From: JAUVXJ01 sp964577995
Lineage (GTDB): Bacteria; Chloroflexota; Anaerolineae; UBA7937; B3-Chlor
Length of the DNA: 39,774 nucleotides
NCBI GenBank assembly: GCA_964577995.1
Contig: CAZOBP010000008.1
Location: forward strand, 1 to 39,774
Direction: 5' to 3'
Numbering within the stretch: position 1 is the stretch's first letter; every line of letters starts with the position of its first letter. Made by a program: the position numbers and the translations under genes. Below, piece by piece: positions 15,629 through 24,405 of this stretch. The notes beneath the pieces are model-generated. The model saw only the letters and a program-made list of their open reading frames with translations, did not search any database and was not told the origin of the DNA.

Positions 15629-17008
15629 CCCCTTCTTCAGGCATGGGCGGCCGGGGGCTTGGACTACTTCTACAGGTTCGGCTTTCTGAGCCATTCGGCG
15701 CCGCTCTTGGGTCTTGTGGTTCCGCCGTCAACTCAACTCCTTGCTGAGCGGATAGAGCCGCTTCGGTCGCTGGCTCAAGATCTGCTGCCGCATTACTACG
15801 ACGTTGTATACGTAGGGGTTGTCGCGTTGGCCCTTGCGGTATACGGAGGGCGGACCAAGAGGACCAGGATGTGGGTGATCCTGGCGGCACTTGGCGCTGT
15901 TTTGGCCCTAGGGCCTTTGCTGCGGGTTGGCAAGGATTGGGTGGAGTATTCCGTTGCTGGGAAGACCGGCTTCGTGTTGCTGCCAGGGGCTCTGCTGACC
16001 AGACTACCGTTTTACGAATGGGTTCGCGATCCTGCCAGGTTCGGTGAACTGACAGCCTTTTCTATTGCGGTCTTAGCTAGTTACGGCGTGTCAGTTCTGT
16101 CTGGTGCTGTCGGTCGTCGGGTGGCACATTACGCGCTAATGGGTGGCATCGTAACATGCATTCTCATCGACTACAGCTCGTTCCTTCCGTTTCCTACTCA
16201 GCGCATACCGATCCCGGGATTCTATGACTCCTTGGCAGCCGACACCGACGTCTACGGCATCTTGGATGTCGGTGCAGGCCTGGCCGATTCCCGGAGCATG
16301 TACTTCCAGACGGTCCATCAGCATCCAATCGCGATAGGGTTCTACAGCCGTGTTCCATCTGAGGTCCGCCAATATCGGCGATTGCTGGAGCAGCTAATGG
16401 GGCCGAATGGTGATATCATCAATGCGGGTCGTCTTAGCTCCATTCTTCAGCAACTGAACATAAGATACGTTGTGCTGCACAGACTGTCGGATACGACCAC
16501 CGAAGAACTGATGCCTGTTCTTGCTGAGAACTTGGGCCAACCAGTCTACGAAGATGACCAGATCGTCGGCTTTGCTGTGCCGCCGACTGGGCCGGCAGGC
16601 GTGGCTCGAGATATCCCGCTTCTGGTGCTGGGCGAGCAGTGGCATCCCATCGAATCCGTTGATGGGATCCCTTCGCGCTGGATGTTGAACGACGGCACGC
16701 TCTATGTGAGGGTGGAGCGAGACGGGTCATATCAGCTTGCGTTCGTTGCGCATCCTTTCAGGGAGCCCAGGCATCTGCAGTCTTTTGTCGATGAGAATCT
16801 GATCGCAGAGTATCACGTAGGGGGTATGCAGAGCTACGTCACACCCGCGTTCATGCTCAAGGCCGGTGAATGGACCACCATCAGGTTTCATGTGCCAGAG
16901 GGCTGCGAGGAGCCGAGCGAAGTCATGGAGGGGCAGGAGGATGACAGATGCCTCAGTATGCTCTTTCAGCGCGTTGATGTGTTACCCGAGCAACCGGAGA
17001 CGAGGTGA
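15629..17008 (+). CDS. Polytopic membrane protein (GT-C-like), C-terminal part after the gap
   Basis: The remaining 459 codons of the gene that starts at 14979. Membrane segments alternate with loops up to about 16170: VVYVGVVALALAVYG, MWVILAALGAVLALGPLL, AFSIAVLASYGVSVL and YALMGGIVTCILIDY. A soluble extracytoplasmic tail of some 270 residues follows. The loop LLTRLPFYEWVRDPARFGEL is a hallmark of this membrane family, which usually lacks an assigned activity. The tail contains ILQQLNIRYVVLHR, a conserved segment of the YfhO-like C-terminal domain, then a short beta-rich end with several aromatic strands. No start codon belongs to this segment; it is continuous with the N-terminal part apart from missing bases. 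Likely role is glycosyl transfer from a lipid-linked donor. Confidence 0.7.
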   Translation, partial: PLLQAWAAGGLDYFYRFGFLSHSAPLLGLVVPPSTQLLAERIEPLRSLAQDLLPHYYDVVYVGVVALALAVYGGRTKRTRMWVILAALGAVLALGPLLRVGKDWVEYSVAGKTGFVLLPGALLTRLPFYEWVRDPARFGELTAFSIAVLASYGVSVLSGAVGRRVAHYALMGGIVTCILIDYSSFLPFPTQRIPIPGFYDSLAADTDVYGILDVGAGLADSRSMYFQTVHQHPIAIGFYSRVPSEVRQYRRLLEQLMGPNGDIINAGRLSSILQQLNIRYVVLHRLSDTTTEELMPVLAENLGQPVYEDDQIVGFAVPPTGPAGVARDIPLLVLGEQWHPIESVDGIPSRWMLNDGTLYVRVERDGSYQLAFVAHPFREPRHLQSFVDENLIAEYHVGGMQSYVTPAFMLKAGEWTTIRFHVPEGCEEPSEVMEGQEDDRCLSMLFQRVDVLPEQPETR

Positions 17009-17888
17009 AAGATGCCCCATCCATCTGCGAGCGTCAGTGCTGACATCCCGATCGGCAGGAACCGAGGGATCTTGCTACGAGCGACGGGCGGTCCATAGTA
17101 CTGGCGCCATGAGGCCGATACCATCAGTGCTCTTTGGCTTGTCTGTAGGTCGGGGCTGGGGGCAGTGGCCCTCCAAGCCTGGTAGACCCTGGCCATTGTA
17201 CGTCTGACCCACGTGCCGGTCGAGTGTCGCGAAGTGTGCCGGCGGCGGGCTGTCTCGCGGAAGCTGGCGGTCTGTTGAGTGGTGGTCGCCAATTGAAGCC
17301 GTGCCTTGGTCCAGGTCATGGCGCAGACTTACCTACACGCCGAGTCTGCCGTAGAAGCTCCTGCTGTTGGGTGGGGTGATTCCACCATGCATCTGCCAGA
17401 GGAGAACCAGAGTTGGCTATCATATCTGTCAGTACTTGGTAACGATGTCTGGGCGCAAGCAGGTACGCTCACCGCGGTGGCTGTCAGATACGCGGTATGT
17501 TATGATGTTTGGAGGAAGAACAGGCCCAGCAGCCTTTGATTTGGCCAGCTCTGGGCTTGGACTGAACGGTTAGCTGAGGCCGTCCATGCGTCGGAAGGGA
17601 CCAATGCCTCTCTTTCGAAGTAACAGCATCTCGGTGCATCCCACGGATGCACTAGGCCTCGCGGGAGGCAATCCCAGCGGCGCCTGTTGACAGGCCTCAG
17701 TTCGCGAGACTCATAGTGGGCAGGCGGTGTGGGTGACGGTCCACAGCAGCTCGGCCGCTCCCAGGGTGTTCCCTCTGAGTGACAGTGGCTGGAGCTGGGT
17801 GGATGTTTCGCTGTGGCACGCAGGATCTCCCAATCAGAGAACCGATTATTGTCTGTTGCCTGACAACACCTGGAGGAGGGAGTTGGAT
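17009..17888 (+). other. 880-base stretch without a recognisable gene; contains a hairpin cluster
   Basis: No open frame here looks like a real protein, and I find no tRNA, IS end or long repeat. The open frame of the next gene extends back to 17727, but its first 54 codons lack any conserved pattern. A TATGAT box at 17501-17506 lacks a convincing -35 partner. It is followed by GGAGGAAG without a start codon in range. Three hairpins sit together at 17634-17695 and are listed separately. The stretch may be a decayed gene, a regulatory leader or the site of a past rearrangement. Confidence 0.5.
17634..17695 (+). repeat. Cluster of three consecutive hairpins
   Basis: Three perfect inverted repeats lie within 62 bases: GTGCATCC/GGATGCAC (17634-17641 and 17645-17652, 3-base loop), GCCTC/GAGGC (17656-17660 and 17665-17669, 4-base loop) and GCCTGT/ACAGGC (17682-17687 and 17690-17695). 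No T tract follows, so this is not a standard Rho-independent terminator. It could be a structured RNA, a transcription attenuation element or a DNA hairpin repeat. Confidence 0.45.
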
Positions 17889-18683
17889 ATGGAGATGAGA
17901 GGCCAGGAGCGGTCTGGGCACAACTCGGAGGGTCCGGCGGGTACGGGCCGGGCGGCGGATCTCTCGGTGATTGAGGCGTACGACGAGGGATACTATGAGG
18001 ACTATCAGCGGCCAGGCAGAAAGGGCGACGACGTCAGCACGCGACCACTTCTTACTCTGCTAAGGCGGAGAATGCCAGAGGGAAGACTGTTGGAGGTAGG
18101 TTGTGGATACGGGCACTTCCTACGACATGCCGAGCGGAGTTACGACACCTACGGAGTGGACATCTCGTCGCGCGCTATCCAGCGAGCGGCAAGTGTGACG
18201 CCAGAGTCCACATTAGCTGAGGTGGACGTTGAGTCAGCGAGGGCGGTGCGGGATTTTGTCGGAGAAGTAAGATTCGAGATCATCGTGGCCTTGAATGTGC
18301 TGGAGCACTTGAACAGCCCGCTTCATGTCCTGGAGCATCTTCATAGCGTATTGGTGCCTGGCGGGTATTTCTTTTTCAAGGTCCCCAAGGGGGACGCGCT
18401 AGTTCGGCGGTGGTATTCCCTCTGGGGGAGAGAACATGAGTGGCAGGGCGTGAAGGACCCAACCCACCTCTCCCTGCTGCCCAGGGAGGAGTGGATCAGC
18501 TTCTTGCACAGGGTCGGCTTCGACTATGCGGAGCTTCCGACCGTGCCTACGGCGAAGATGAAACGTTGGCTCGCGGATTCGCCCATGCTGCATCGCTTCT
18601 ACTTCATGCCCTGGCTCCCCTTTGTGAAGTGGATCAACGAGGGCCTGACGGTACTGTGTCAGAAGGTCGAATCGTCAACCTAG
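17889..18683 (+). CDS. Class I SAM-dependent methyltransferase, 264 aa
   Basis: A Rossmann-fold methyltransferase of the Methyltransf_23 type common in polysaccharide clusters. Motif I is LLEVGCGYGHFL (GCGYG at 71-75), strand 2 ends in YGVDISSRAI, and the later motifs FEIIVALNVLEHL and LVPGGYFFFKVP are intact. The C-terminal HLSLLPREEWISFL...GFDY is typical of sugar or lipid methyltransferases. ATG 17889 is chosen because GGAGGAGGGAG at 17872-17882 ends 6 bases before it; the longer frame back to 17727 adds a stretch without family similarity. A long gene-free region lies on each side, so it may be transcribed alone. Substrate unknown; a glycan O-methyltransferase is a reasonable guess. Confidence 0.85.
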   Translation: MEMRGQERSGHNSEGPAGTGRAADLSVIEAYDEGYYEDYQRPGRKGDDVSTRPLLTLLRRRMPEGRLLEVGCGYGHFLRHAERSYDTYGVDISSRAIQRAASVTPESTLAEVDVESARAVRDFVGEVRFEIIVALNVLEHLNSPLHVLEHLHSVLVPGGYFFFKVPKGDALVRRWYSLWGREHEWQGVKDPTHLSLLPREEWISFLHRVGFDYAELPTVPTAKMKRWLADSPMLHRFYFMPWLPFVKWINEGLTVLCQKVESST

Positions 18684-18992
18684 AGAACACTCAGCGCGTG
18701 TCCGCGGCACCACAGACCGAGGGGACTCGGAGGAGGTATGGCATGCGGATGGACTGATCCATAGATGCAACTCGGGGAAGACGTCGGGCGGGAGTTCGTT
18801 GAGGAATGGCAGCCGACCGACGCGCGATGGTGGGATAAGGATCTGGAGAGAGCGATACCGACGCAGTCAGCCCGGGCTCAGGAACGCGGCCTGTATACTT
18901 CCGAAGAGGTGGGGCCGCGAAGCTTTCGAAGGTAAGCCCGTAGAACCGCTAGTCCGGGATTGGGCAGCGTTGTTTGGGGAAGCTAGTAGCTG
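18684..18992 (+). other. 309-base stretch without a confident gene
   Basis: No family is recognised. A 56-codon frame from ATG 18765 to TAA 18933-18935 gives a Glu/Trp-rich peptide (EFVEEWQPTDARWW) with no ribosome binding site beyond a distant GGAGG at 18730-18734. I cannot support it as a gene. No clear promoter or terminator is visible. Confidence 0.4.
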
Positions 18993-19958
18993 ATGATGAG
19001 GAATCATCTGGATGACACGGTATTGGGTCAGCAGCTGAAGGAAGCGGAATCTTTCCTGAGACGCAGGAAGAAGCCTCTGATGCGCATGTTGCAGATAGGG
19101 ACTATCCTGCTGGTCTTCGGCTTCATTCTGCACGCTCTGTACAGCAGCTGGAACGAGATTACCGACTACGCATGGGAGATCAGGTATGGTGTGCTGGCTG
19201 TGTCCTTCATGATCTCCATACTCTCTGCTTCGTTTTCCGCCTATCTCTTGAAGCTCATAGCTGCCAGGCTTGGTGCGAATCTTACCTTTCGCACGACCTT
19301 TCGCCTCTTCTACCTGTCCCAGCTGGCACGCTATATTCCCGGCATGTTATGGGGGATTCTTGGATGGGCCTATCTGGCCGAGCGGGAGGCGGGGGTCCGC
19401 AAGACGAGCTCTGCGGCCGCACTGATACTACACCTGCTCTTCCAGGTGGTGTCTGGAGTAGTAGTCTTCGTGCTCACAATACCGTTCTGGGAGGACGTGA
19501 ATGATACGGCGGGCTTGATTCCAGTTCTCCTGCTACTGCCTTTGGGTCTGCTCCTTCTCCAACCACGACTGGTCAAGAGGGTGTTCAACCTTGGCCTACG
19601 TCTGGCAGGCGAACAGCCCTTGGATATCGAGTGGGGGTACAGGTTCCTGCTGATGCAGCTGACGCTCTCGATTGTAGCTTGGGTCGGCCGGGGACTGGCC
19701 AGCTATTTGCTGATCAACTCAATCACTTACTGTGCACCATCTAAATTCGGAGTCATAGTGGGTACATTCGCCATAGCTTGGGTTGTAGGTTTGGTCAGCG
19801 TCTTGACCCCGTCAGGACTGGGCATCATGGAAGCAACTATCACGCTTCTACTCAGCTTTTCCTTTCCGATCTACGTGGCTGCCATTATTGCACTCTTGAC
19901 ACGTTTGATGCGTACCGGCAGCGATATAGTGTGTGCTGCGATAGCCTGGAGGCTCTGA
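18993..19958 (+). CDS. Lysylphosphatidylglycerol synthase TM region/AglD-like membrane protein (flippase candidate), 321 aa
   Basis: An integral membrane protein with about 8 hydrophobic segments after a basic amphipathic N-terminus (first segment near residues 34-50). It matches the UPF0104/LPG_synthase_TM family by layout and by the conserved YLSQLARYIPGMLWG block near 108-124, where Arg-Tyr-Pro-G is characteristic, and the late TPSGLGIMEATI segment. It lacks the cytosolic GNAT-like catalytic domain of MprF, so it is the TM-only form. TM-only members such as AglD/AglR-type and GtrA-neighbour proteins are linked to lipid-linked sugar handling or flipping. Start ATG 18993 or 18996. It is followed by the phosphodiesterase after only 3 bases, so they are co-translated. 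Function as a flippase is inference. Confidence 0.8.
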   Translation: MMRNHLDDTVLGQQLKEAESFLRRRKKPLMRMLQIGTILLVFGFILHALYSSWNEITDYAWEIRYGVLAVSFMISILSASFSAYLLKLIAARLGANLTFRTTFRLFYLSQLARYIPGMLWGILGWAYLAEREAGVRKTSSAAALILHLLFQVVSGVVVFVLTIPFWEDVNDTAGLIPVLLLLPLGLLLLQPRLVKRVFNLGLRLAGEQPLDIEWGYRFLLMQLTLSIVAWVGRGLASYLLINSITYCAPSKFGVIVGTFAIAWVVGLVSVLTPSGLGIMEATITLLLSFSFPIYVAAIIALLTRLMRTGSDIVCAAIAWRL

Positions 19959-19961
19959 GAC

Positions 19962-21635
19962 ATGGCTGAATACCACCGGCGGGTCGTAGTCTTGGGCTTG
20001 GACGGAGCCAGCTTTGACGTCTTGCTCCCTCTGATGGAGCGAAACCTGCTTCCTAATCTGAGCAGGATCGTGAACGAGGGTGTTTGGGGCGCGCTTGAGT
20101 CTACCATACCTCCGTACACTGCTCAGGCGTGGGTGGCCATGGCAACTGGCAAGGGCCAGGGAAAACACGGGGTCTTGGATTTCTGGAAGACACCCAGCGA
20201 TAGAGCGGGGGGAGCGATTGCTGACTCTACACTCATTCGGAGTGAGACCCTTTGGAGCATACTCAGTCGACATGGGAAGAGGGTGGGAATAGTAAACGTT
20301 CCCATGACTTACCCTCCGTCTAAGGTGAATGGCTATCTGGTGTCTGGGTTCATGACGCCTGCGGGAAGGTCAGATTATACGTATCCATCCGAGCTCAGGA
20401 GCCGAATTCTGGAGGTCGTGGGAGAGTATGAGCCTGATCCCTACGACCCCGTGTCGCCCAGCCAAGGTCTCCTTGAGCAATGCCTTCACTGGGTCCGGAA
20501 GAAAGAGGAGGCAAACCAATCCTTGATGAGGGAGTATCCCTGGGACTTCTTCATGAACGTGGTGCAGGCCCTCGATCAGATACAGCACTTCTTCTGGAGT
20601 TGTCTAGACGACAGCCATCCGCGGCACAGTGCGAAGCGGACGGCGGAGTACATGCCCTTGATTGAAGAGTGCTACAAACTCGTGGATTCCATCGTTGGCC
20701 AGCGCCTGAGCCTGCTCGACGAGCGAACCAACCTTTTTGTGATCTCTGATCACGGTTTTGGCCCTGCCCATACATGGTTTCAGGTCAACAAGTTCTTGAG
20801 CGAACTCGGTCTTCTTGTCTTGGAGAAGAGCGGGCAGAGTCCCCTGATACGGACCGCCGCTGCCATGGGCCTCACTCCTCGGAGGATAAAGGATGCGCTC
20901 CTACGAACTGATCCTTTGCGGCTCACCCAGCGATTGGGCAGATGGACCAGAACAGCGTGGGGTAAGAGGCTTGACGCTGCCCTATCAGGGCAGGTGTCTT
21001 GGACCAGGACCAAGGCCTTTGCCGGGAGTCCCACCATTGAGGGTATCTACATCAATCTCAAGGGGCGAGATGAGCGCGGAATCGTTGACTCGGGACATGA
21101 ATACACGGAGCTAAGAGACTTCATCATGGCCAGACTGTCTGAGCTCAAGGATCCAGAATCTGGCGCCACCGTCATCGAAGCAGTGTATCGGAAGGAAGAG
21201 ATATACGAAGGGGAGTGTGTCTCGCTCTTGCCAGACATCGTGTTCTCCATGAACCAGGGATACATGCCCAGGGATGACATGACTGCGTCGGAGATCGTTG
21301 AGCCCATACCGTCCCTGGGGTATGTTGAAGGCAAACACAGGCCCGACGGTATCTTCTTGGCTATTGGGCCTGACATAGGCCAGGGTGAGATCAACGGAGC
21401 CAGAATAGTCGATGTGGCCCCTACGATCCTCTTCGCCATGGGCCTGCCGGTTCCCAGCAACTTAGACGGAAGAGTGTTGCTGGAGGCGTTTGCTCGACCA
21501 TACCGAGATTCTCATAGGATTGAGTACCAGGAGCTTGTCGAGGGCTTGGCAGGTAGTGAATCAAATACGGCATACAGCGAACAGGAGTTGGCGGAGATAC
21601 AAAGGAAGCTCAGTGGATTGGGCTACTTGAGCTAA
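19962..21635 (+). CDS. Alkaline phosphatase superfamily protein (type I phosphodiesterase/nucleotide pyrophosphatase-like), 557 aa
   Basis: Belongs to the AP superfamily used by phosphodiesterases and phosphoglycan or phospholipid head-group transferases. Metal and active-site elements are in order: D14 in LGLDGASFD, T53 as likely nucleophile in PPYTAQAW, D205 and H209 in ALDQIQHFFW, and D263-H264 in ISDHGFGP. A last metal His follows in GKHRPDG, and VDVAPTILFAMGLPVP closes the core. No signal peptide or membrane segment is visible, so it is cytosolic unless exported by an unusual route. The substrate is unknown; in this setting a lipid-linked sugar phosphate or nucleotide sugar is plausible. 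It starts 3 bases after the flippase-like gene. The C-terminal 40 residues are a charged, non-conserved tail. Confidence 0.82.
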   Translation: MAEYHRRVVVLGLDGASFDVLLPLMERNLLPNLSRIVNEGVWGALESTIPPYTAQAWVAMATGKGQGKHGVLDFWKTPSDRAGGAIADSTLIRSETLWSILSRHGKRVGIVNVPMTYPPSKVNGYLVSGFMTPAGRSDYTYPSELRSRILEVVGEYEPDPYDPVSPSQGLLEQCLHWVRKKEEANQSLMREYPWDFFMNVVQALDQIQHFFWSCLDDSHPRHSAKRTAEYMPLIEECYKLVDSIVGQRLSLLDERTNLFVISDHGFGPAHTWFQVNKFLSELGLLVLEKSGQSPLIRTAAAMGLTPRRIKDALLRTDPLRLTQRLGRWTRTAWGKRLDAALSGQVSWTRTKAFAGSPTIEGIYINLKGRDERGIVDSGHEYTELRDFIMARLSELKDPESGATVIEAVYRKEEIYEGECVSLLPDIVFSMNQGYMPRDDMTASEIVEPIPSLGYVEGKHRPDGIFLAIGPDIGQGEINGARIVDVAPTILFAMGLPVPSNLDGRVLLEAFARPYRDSHRIEYQELVEGLAGSESNTAYSEQELAEIQRKLSGLGYLS

Positions 21636-21878
21636 TCGGTAGATTGCTGGTGCCGGTCGATGGAGGAGCGCGAGACCCCTCTCCGTGCGCACTCGGCGGG
21701 GTGTCCCGCACGTTTCCTAGAGCGCTCGCGCTGTTTGTGAGTCTCCGAGCAATGGCATGTCGTCCATTGATCCTGAGTCCTCTAACCTCGACCCTCGCGA
21801 GGCTGCGAACGGAAGCCATCTGCCTCCTGTGCGCAGATACGTGACCGAGTGGGCGGAGGAGGACAGGGTCTAGAATAG

Positions 21879-24395
21879 ATGTGGCATTCAGAAGAAGCAG
21901 ACGAGAAGCAGGGGCAACTGGAGACGCTGCGACAAGGAGCGATTGGGCGACTACTGTTCTTCGTGAGCATGCTGATCGGCCTCACGTGCGCTGCTTTGTA
22001 CTTTCGTTACACCTACGCGCGGTCGAGTAGTCCGTACATAGACGAGTATACCACCATGTGGGTGGCTTTGAGGACTATCCGAGCGGGCTATCCTGTGTTC
22101 TCATCAGGGGCCTTGTACGGGCAAGGACTACTCCTCTCCTACGTGGAAGCGTTTCTATTCAGGCTGTGTGGCTTCAGCGAGTTCATAGCCAGGACTCCCA
22201 GCCTCTTTGTTAGCGTCCTTAGCATTCCCTTGCTGTTTGTGTTGGGCAAACGTCTATTCTCAGCCCGCGTGGGTCTGATTGCTGCTGCTCTGCTGGCTTT
22301 CGATCCTCAAGCCATCATCTGGGGAGGTCGCGCCAGGGGGTATAGTCTGTTGCTGTTTCTCGTAGCGCTCATGGTGTTGTTCGCTTACGAAGGGGTGATC
22401 GTGAGCGACAAGGCGCTCTATCGTCGTCTACTGCTCCTGGTTCTCGTGGCAGCGGTGTATGTGCATATTGGTGCTGCTTTGTTCCTACCAGCAGTGGTCC
22501 TCCTGGCCCTGCTATGGAGAGGATGGCGTTGGTTCCTGCGGCCAGCGGTGCTGGTAGAGCATCTCCTGGCGCTGCTGGGGCTGGCCTCCAGCTACCATTT
22601 CTATCGGCTGATGCGACCAGAGGGTTGGACCAGCCTGGGGGAAGGTAGACCCGCTTTCGCCCCATCTCTCAATATCATCGGTGCTGCGAACCGGTATGGG
22701 CCTTTTTTCGTAGGGCCAGATCAGCTACCCTTTGTGGTGTTGATTACGCTCCTATTGCTTGCCGGGTTTGCGTACTGGCTGATCCGGGTTTGGCGCACGA
22801 GAGGCAAGGGCATCCGGGCGCTGCAGGGTGAGGACACGGGACTGGCTTTCTTGTGCGTCACCTTCCTTGTATTGATCACCGAGATGGTTTTCCTGGTTGG
22901 AGAGAGGCGATGGAGCACGCGCTATCTCTTCATGGTTGTCCCTCTCTTCTTCCTCATCGCGAGCTCGATGCTGGTGAAGGTTCTCGACGTCGTAGCCGAT
23001 TTGCCCACCATGAGGGGCCTCCGGCTGCCATTGGCCCTCACCTGGTTCTCCAGTCGCGCTCGGGGTATCTGGCTGACTGGCTTTGTTGCTGTGCTGATAG
23101 CCTTCTGGGCTCTGCCTACTTCTCTGGCGGCCGCCAATCGTCAGGAGTTCGGCTACGACCTGGCGTTCCGGTACGTAGGTGAACACCGCCAAGACGGGGA
23201 CGAGGTGATGTCCTTCGACCTCTCATCATGCATGCTCTACCTGAACGAGGACTGCGACTATGTGGCGGTGGAGAAAGACTTCCACGCCTATGCTACACAA
23301 AGGGGTGAACATTGGATAGGGGCTTGGGGCTACATACCCATCTTGTACACTGACGCGGCTTTGCGGGAAGCCATAGACGAGGCTGACAGGATGTGGTTCA
23401 TCGTTGACGAGGGCAGGTTCCGTAGCAGATACACCGCTGAGTTCATCCAGTACGTTTGGGACAGGATGGAGTTGGTGGCCAAGGAGGGCGGGGTATTCGT
23501 TTTTCTGGCTGAGAGCCCTGCACCTGCCGAGTTGCCTGTTCAACGTTCTCTGGACTACAATCTTGGCGACCAGGTTGCGCTCCTGGGCTGCGGCTTGAGT
23601 AGCAATGTGCTTGAGCCAGGAGACGTGCTGAGGGTGTCGCTCCGCTACCAGGGGTTGACCCACATCCTGCACAGCTACAGTGTTTTCGTTCACCTGGTGG
23701 ATGCAGAGGGCAGAATGTGGGCGCAGCACGACGGAGCGCCGCTGAACGGGCTACATCCGACGACCCACTGGGTAGAGGGGGAGCTCATCTCGGATGCGCG
23801 GGAGCTAGTGCTTCCGCAAGACATGCCAGAGGGCAGGTATCGGTTGCAGGCGGGCATGTATCTGCCTGAGACGATGGAGCATCTGCCCATCCTGGGACGA
23901 GAGGGTAAGCCCCTGGGAGATGCGGCCATCTTGGACTATGTGAGAGTGGAGCGAGGATCTCCTGTCCTTCCCGTGCCGGAGCATGTTGTTTCTTTCAGCC
24001 TTGATGGCACCGTGAGCCTGTGGGGATACGATCTGATGCCGCTGATTGCAGAGCCTGGAGACACCGGGCGCGTCACGCTCTACTGGAGAGCCGAGCGGCA
24101 GATGGAAAAGGACTACACGGTCTTCGTGCACTTGGTGGACGAGCAAGGAGTGATCCGGGGGCAGCAAGACAATGAGCCCGAGGGTGGGTTCTACTACACG
24201 TCGTTTTGGGACGTGGGAGAGATACTCACGGACGAGTACGAGTTCACCATCGACGAGGAGACTCCGTCGGGGGACTACCAGGTCGAGGTGGGAATGTACG
24301 TTCTGGCCACGGGTGAACGTCTGGGGGTGGTCGGAGAAAACGGGCAGACTGTGGGCGACACGGTGGTGCTGGGTTCGATTGAGGTAGCGCGGTAG
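21879..24395 (+). CDS. GT39/ArnT-like membrane glycosyltransferase with two C-terminal beta-rich repeats, 838 aa
   Basis: A GT-C enzyme that would move a sugar from polyprenyl phosphate to an acceptor outside the membrane. After the first membrane segment (about 24-44) comes the catalytic-type acidic loop SPYIDEY with D55-E56. PMT_2-like segments follow, including LYGQGLLLSYVEAFLFRL and WGGRARGYSLLL, with about 10 further membrane helices to residue 415. A soluble periplasmic-side part follows. Two related beta-rich repeats lie at about 560-690 and 703-836, each with a VFVHLVD core, a W-x-x-GE(I/L) segment, P-x-G-x-Y and a closing GD-x-x-x-L. Start ATG 21879; GGAGGAGGA at 21855-21863 is 15 bases upstream, further than usual. 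The polyprenyl-phosphate-sugar synthase gene starts 10 bases after its stop. Confidence 0.82.
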   Translation: MWHSEEADEKQGQLETLRQGAIGRLLFFVSMLIGLTCAALYFRYTYARSSSPYIDEYTTMWVALRTIRAGYPVFSSGALYGQGLLLSYVEAFLFRLCGFSEFIARTPSLFVSVLSIPLLFVLGKRLFSARVGLIAAALLAFDPQAIIWGGRARGYSLLLFLVALMVLFAYEGVIVSDKALYRRLLLLVLVAAVYVHIGAALFLPAVVLLALLWRGWRWFLRPAVLVEHLLALLGLASSYHFYRLMRPEGWTSLGEGRPAFAPSLNIIGAANRYGPFFVGPDQLPFVVLITLLLLAGFAYWLIRVWRTRGKGIRALQGEDTGLAFLCVTFLVLITEMVFLVGERRWSTRYLFMVVPLFFLIASSMLVKVLDVVADLPTMRGLRLPLALTWFSSRARGIWLTGFVAVLIAFWALPTSLAAANRQEFGYDLAFRYVGEHRQDGDEVMSFDLSSCMLYLNEDCDYVAVEKDFHAYATQRGEHWIGAWGYIPILYTDAALREAIDEADRMWFIVDEGRFRSRYTAEFIQYVWDRMELVAKEGGVFVFLAESPAPAELPVQRSLDYNLGDQVALLGCGLSSNVLEPGDVLRVSLRYQGLTHILHSYSVFVHLVDAEGRMWAQHDGAPLNGLHPTTHWVEGELISDARELVLPQDMPEGRYRLQAGMYLPETMEHLPILGREGKPLGDAAILDYVRVERGSPVLPVPEHVVSFSLDGTVSLWGYDLMPLIAEPGDTGRVTLYWRAERQMEKDYTVFVHLVDEQGVIRGQQDNEPEGGFYYTSFWDVGEILTDEYEFTIDEETPSGDYQVEVGMYVLATGERLGVVGENGQTVGDTVVLGSIEVAR

Positions 24396-24405
24396 GGATA
24401 TTCGT

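Noticed and set aside
17306..17539. 77-codon frame in the 880-base gap
   Set aside because: Residue pattern is unlike a folded protein and no ribosome binding site is present.
18765..18935. 56-codon frame starting at ATG 18765
   Set aside because: No well-placed ribosome binding site, no recognisable family, and it lies in an otherwise gene-free stretch.
21721..21738. AGCGC/GCGCT hairpin followed by GTTTGT as terminator after the AP-superfamily gene
   Set aside because: The loop would be only 2 bases and the T run is interrupted; it lies 86 bases after the stop. Too weak to call.
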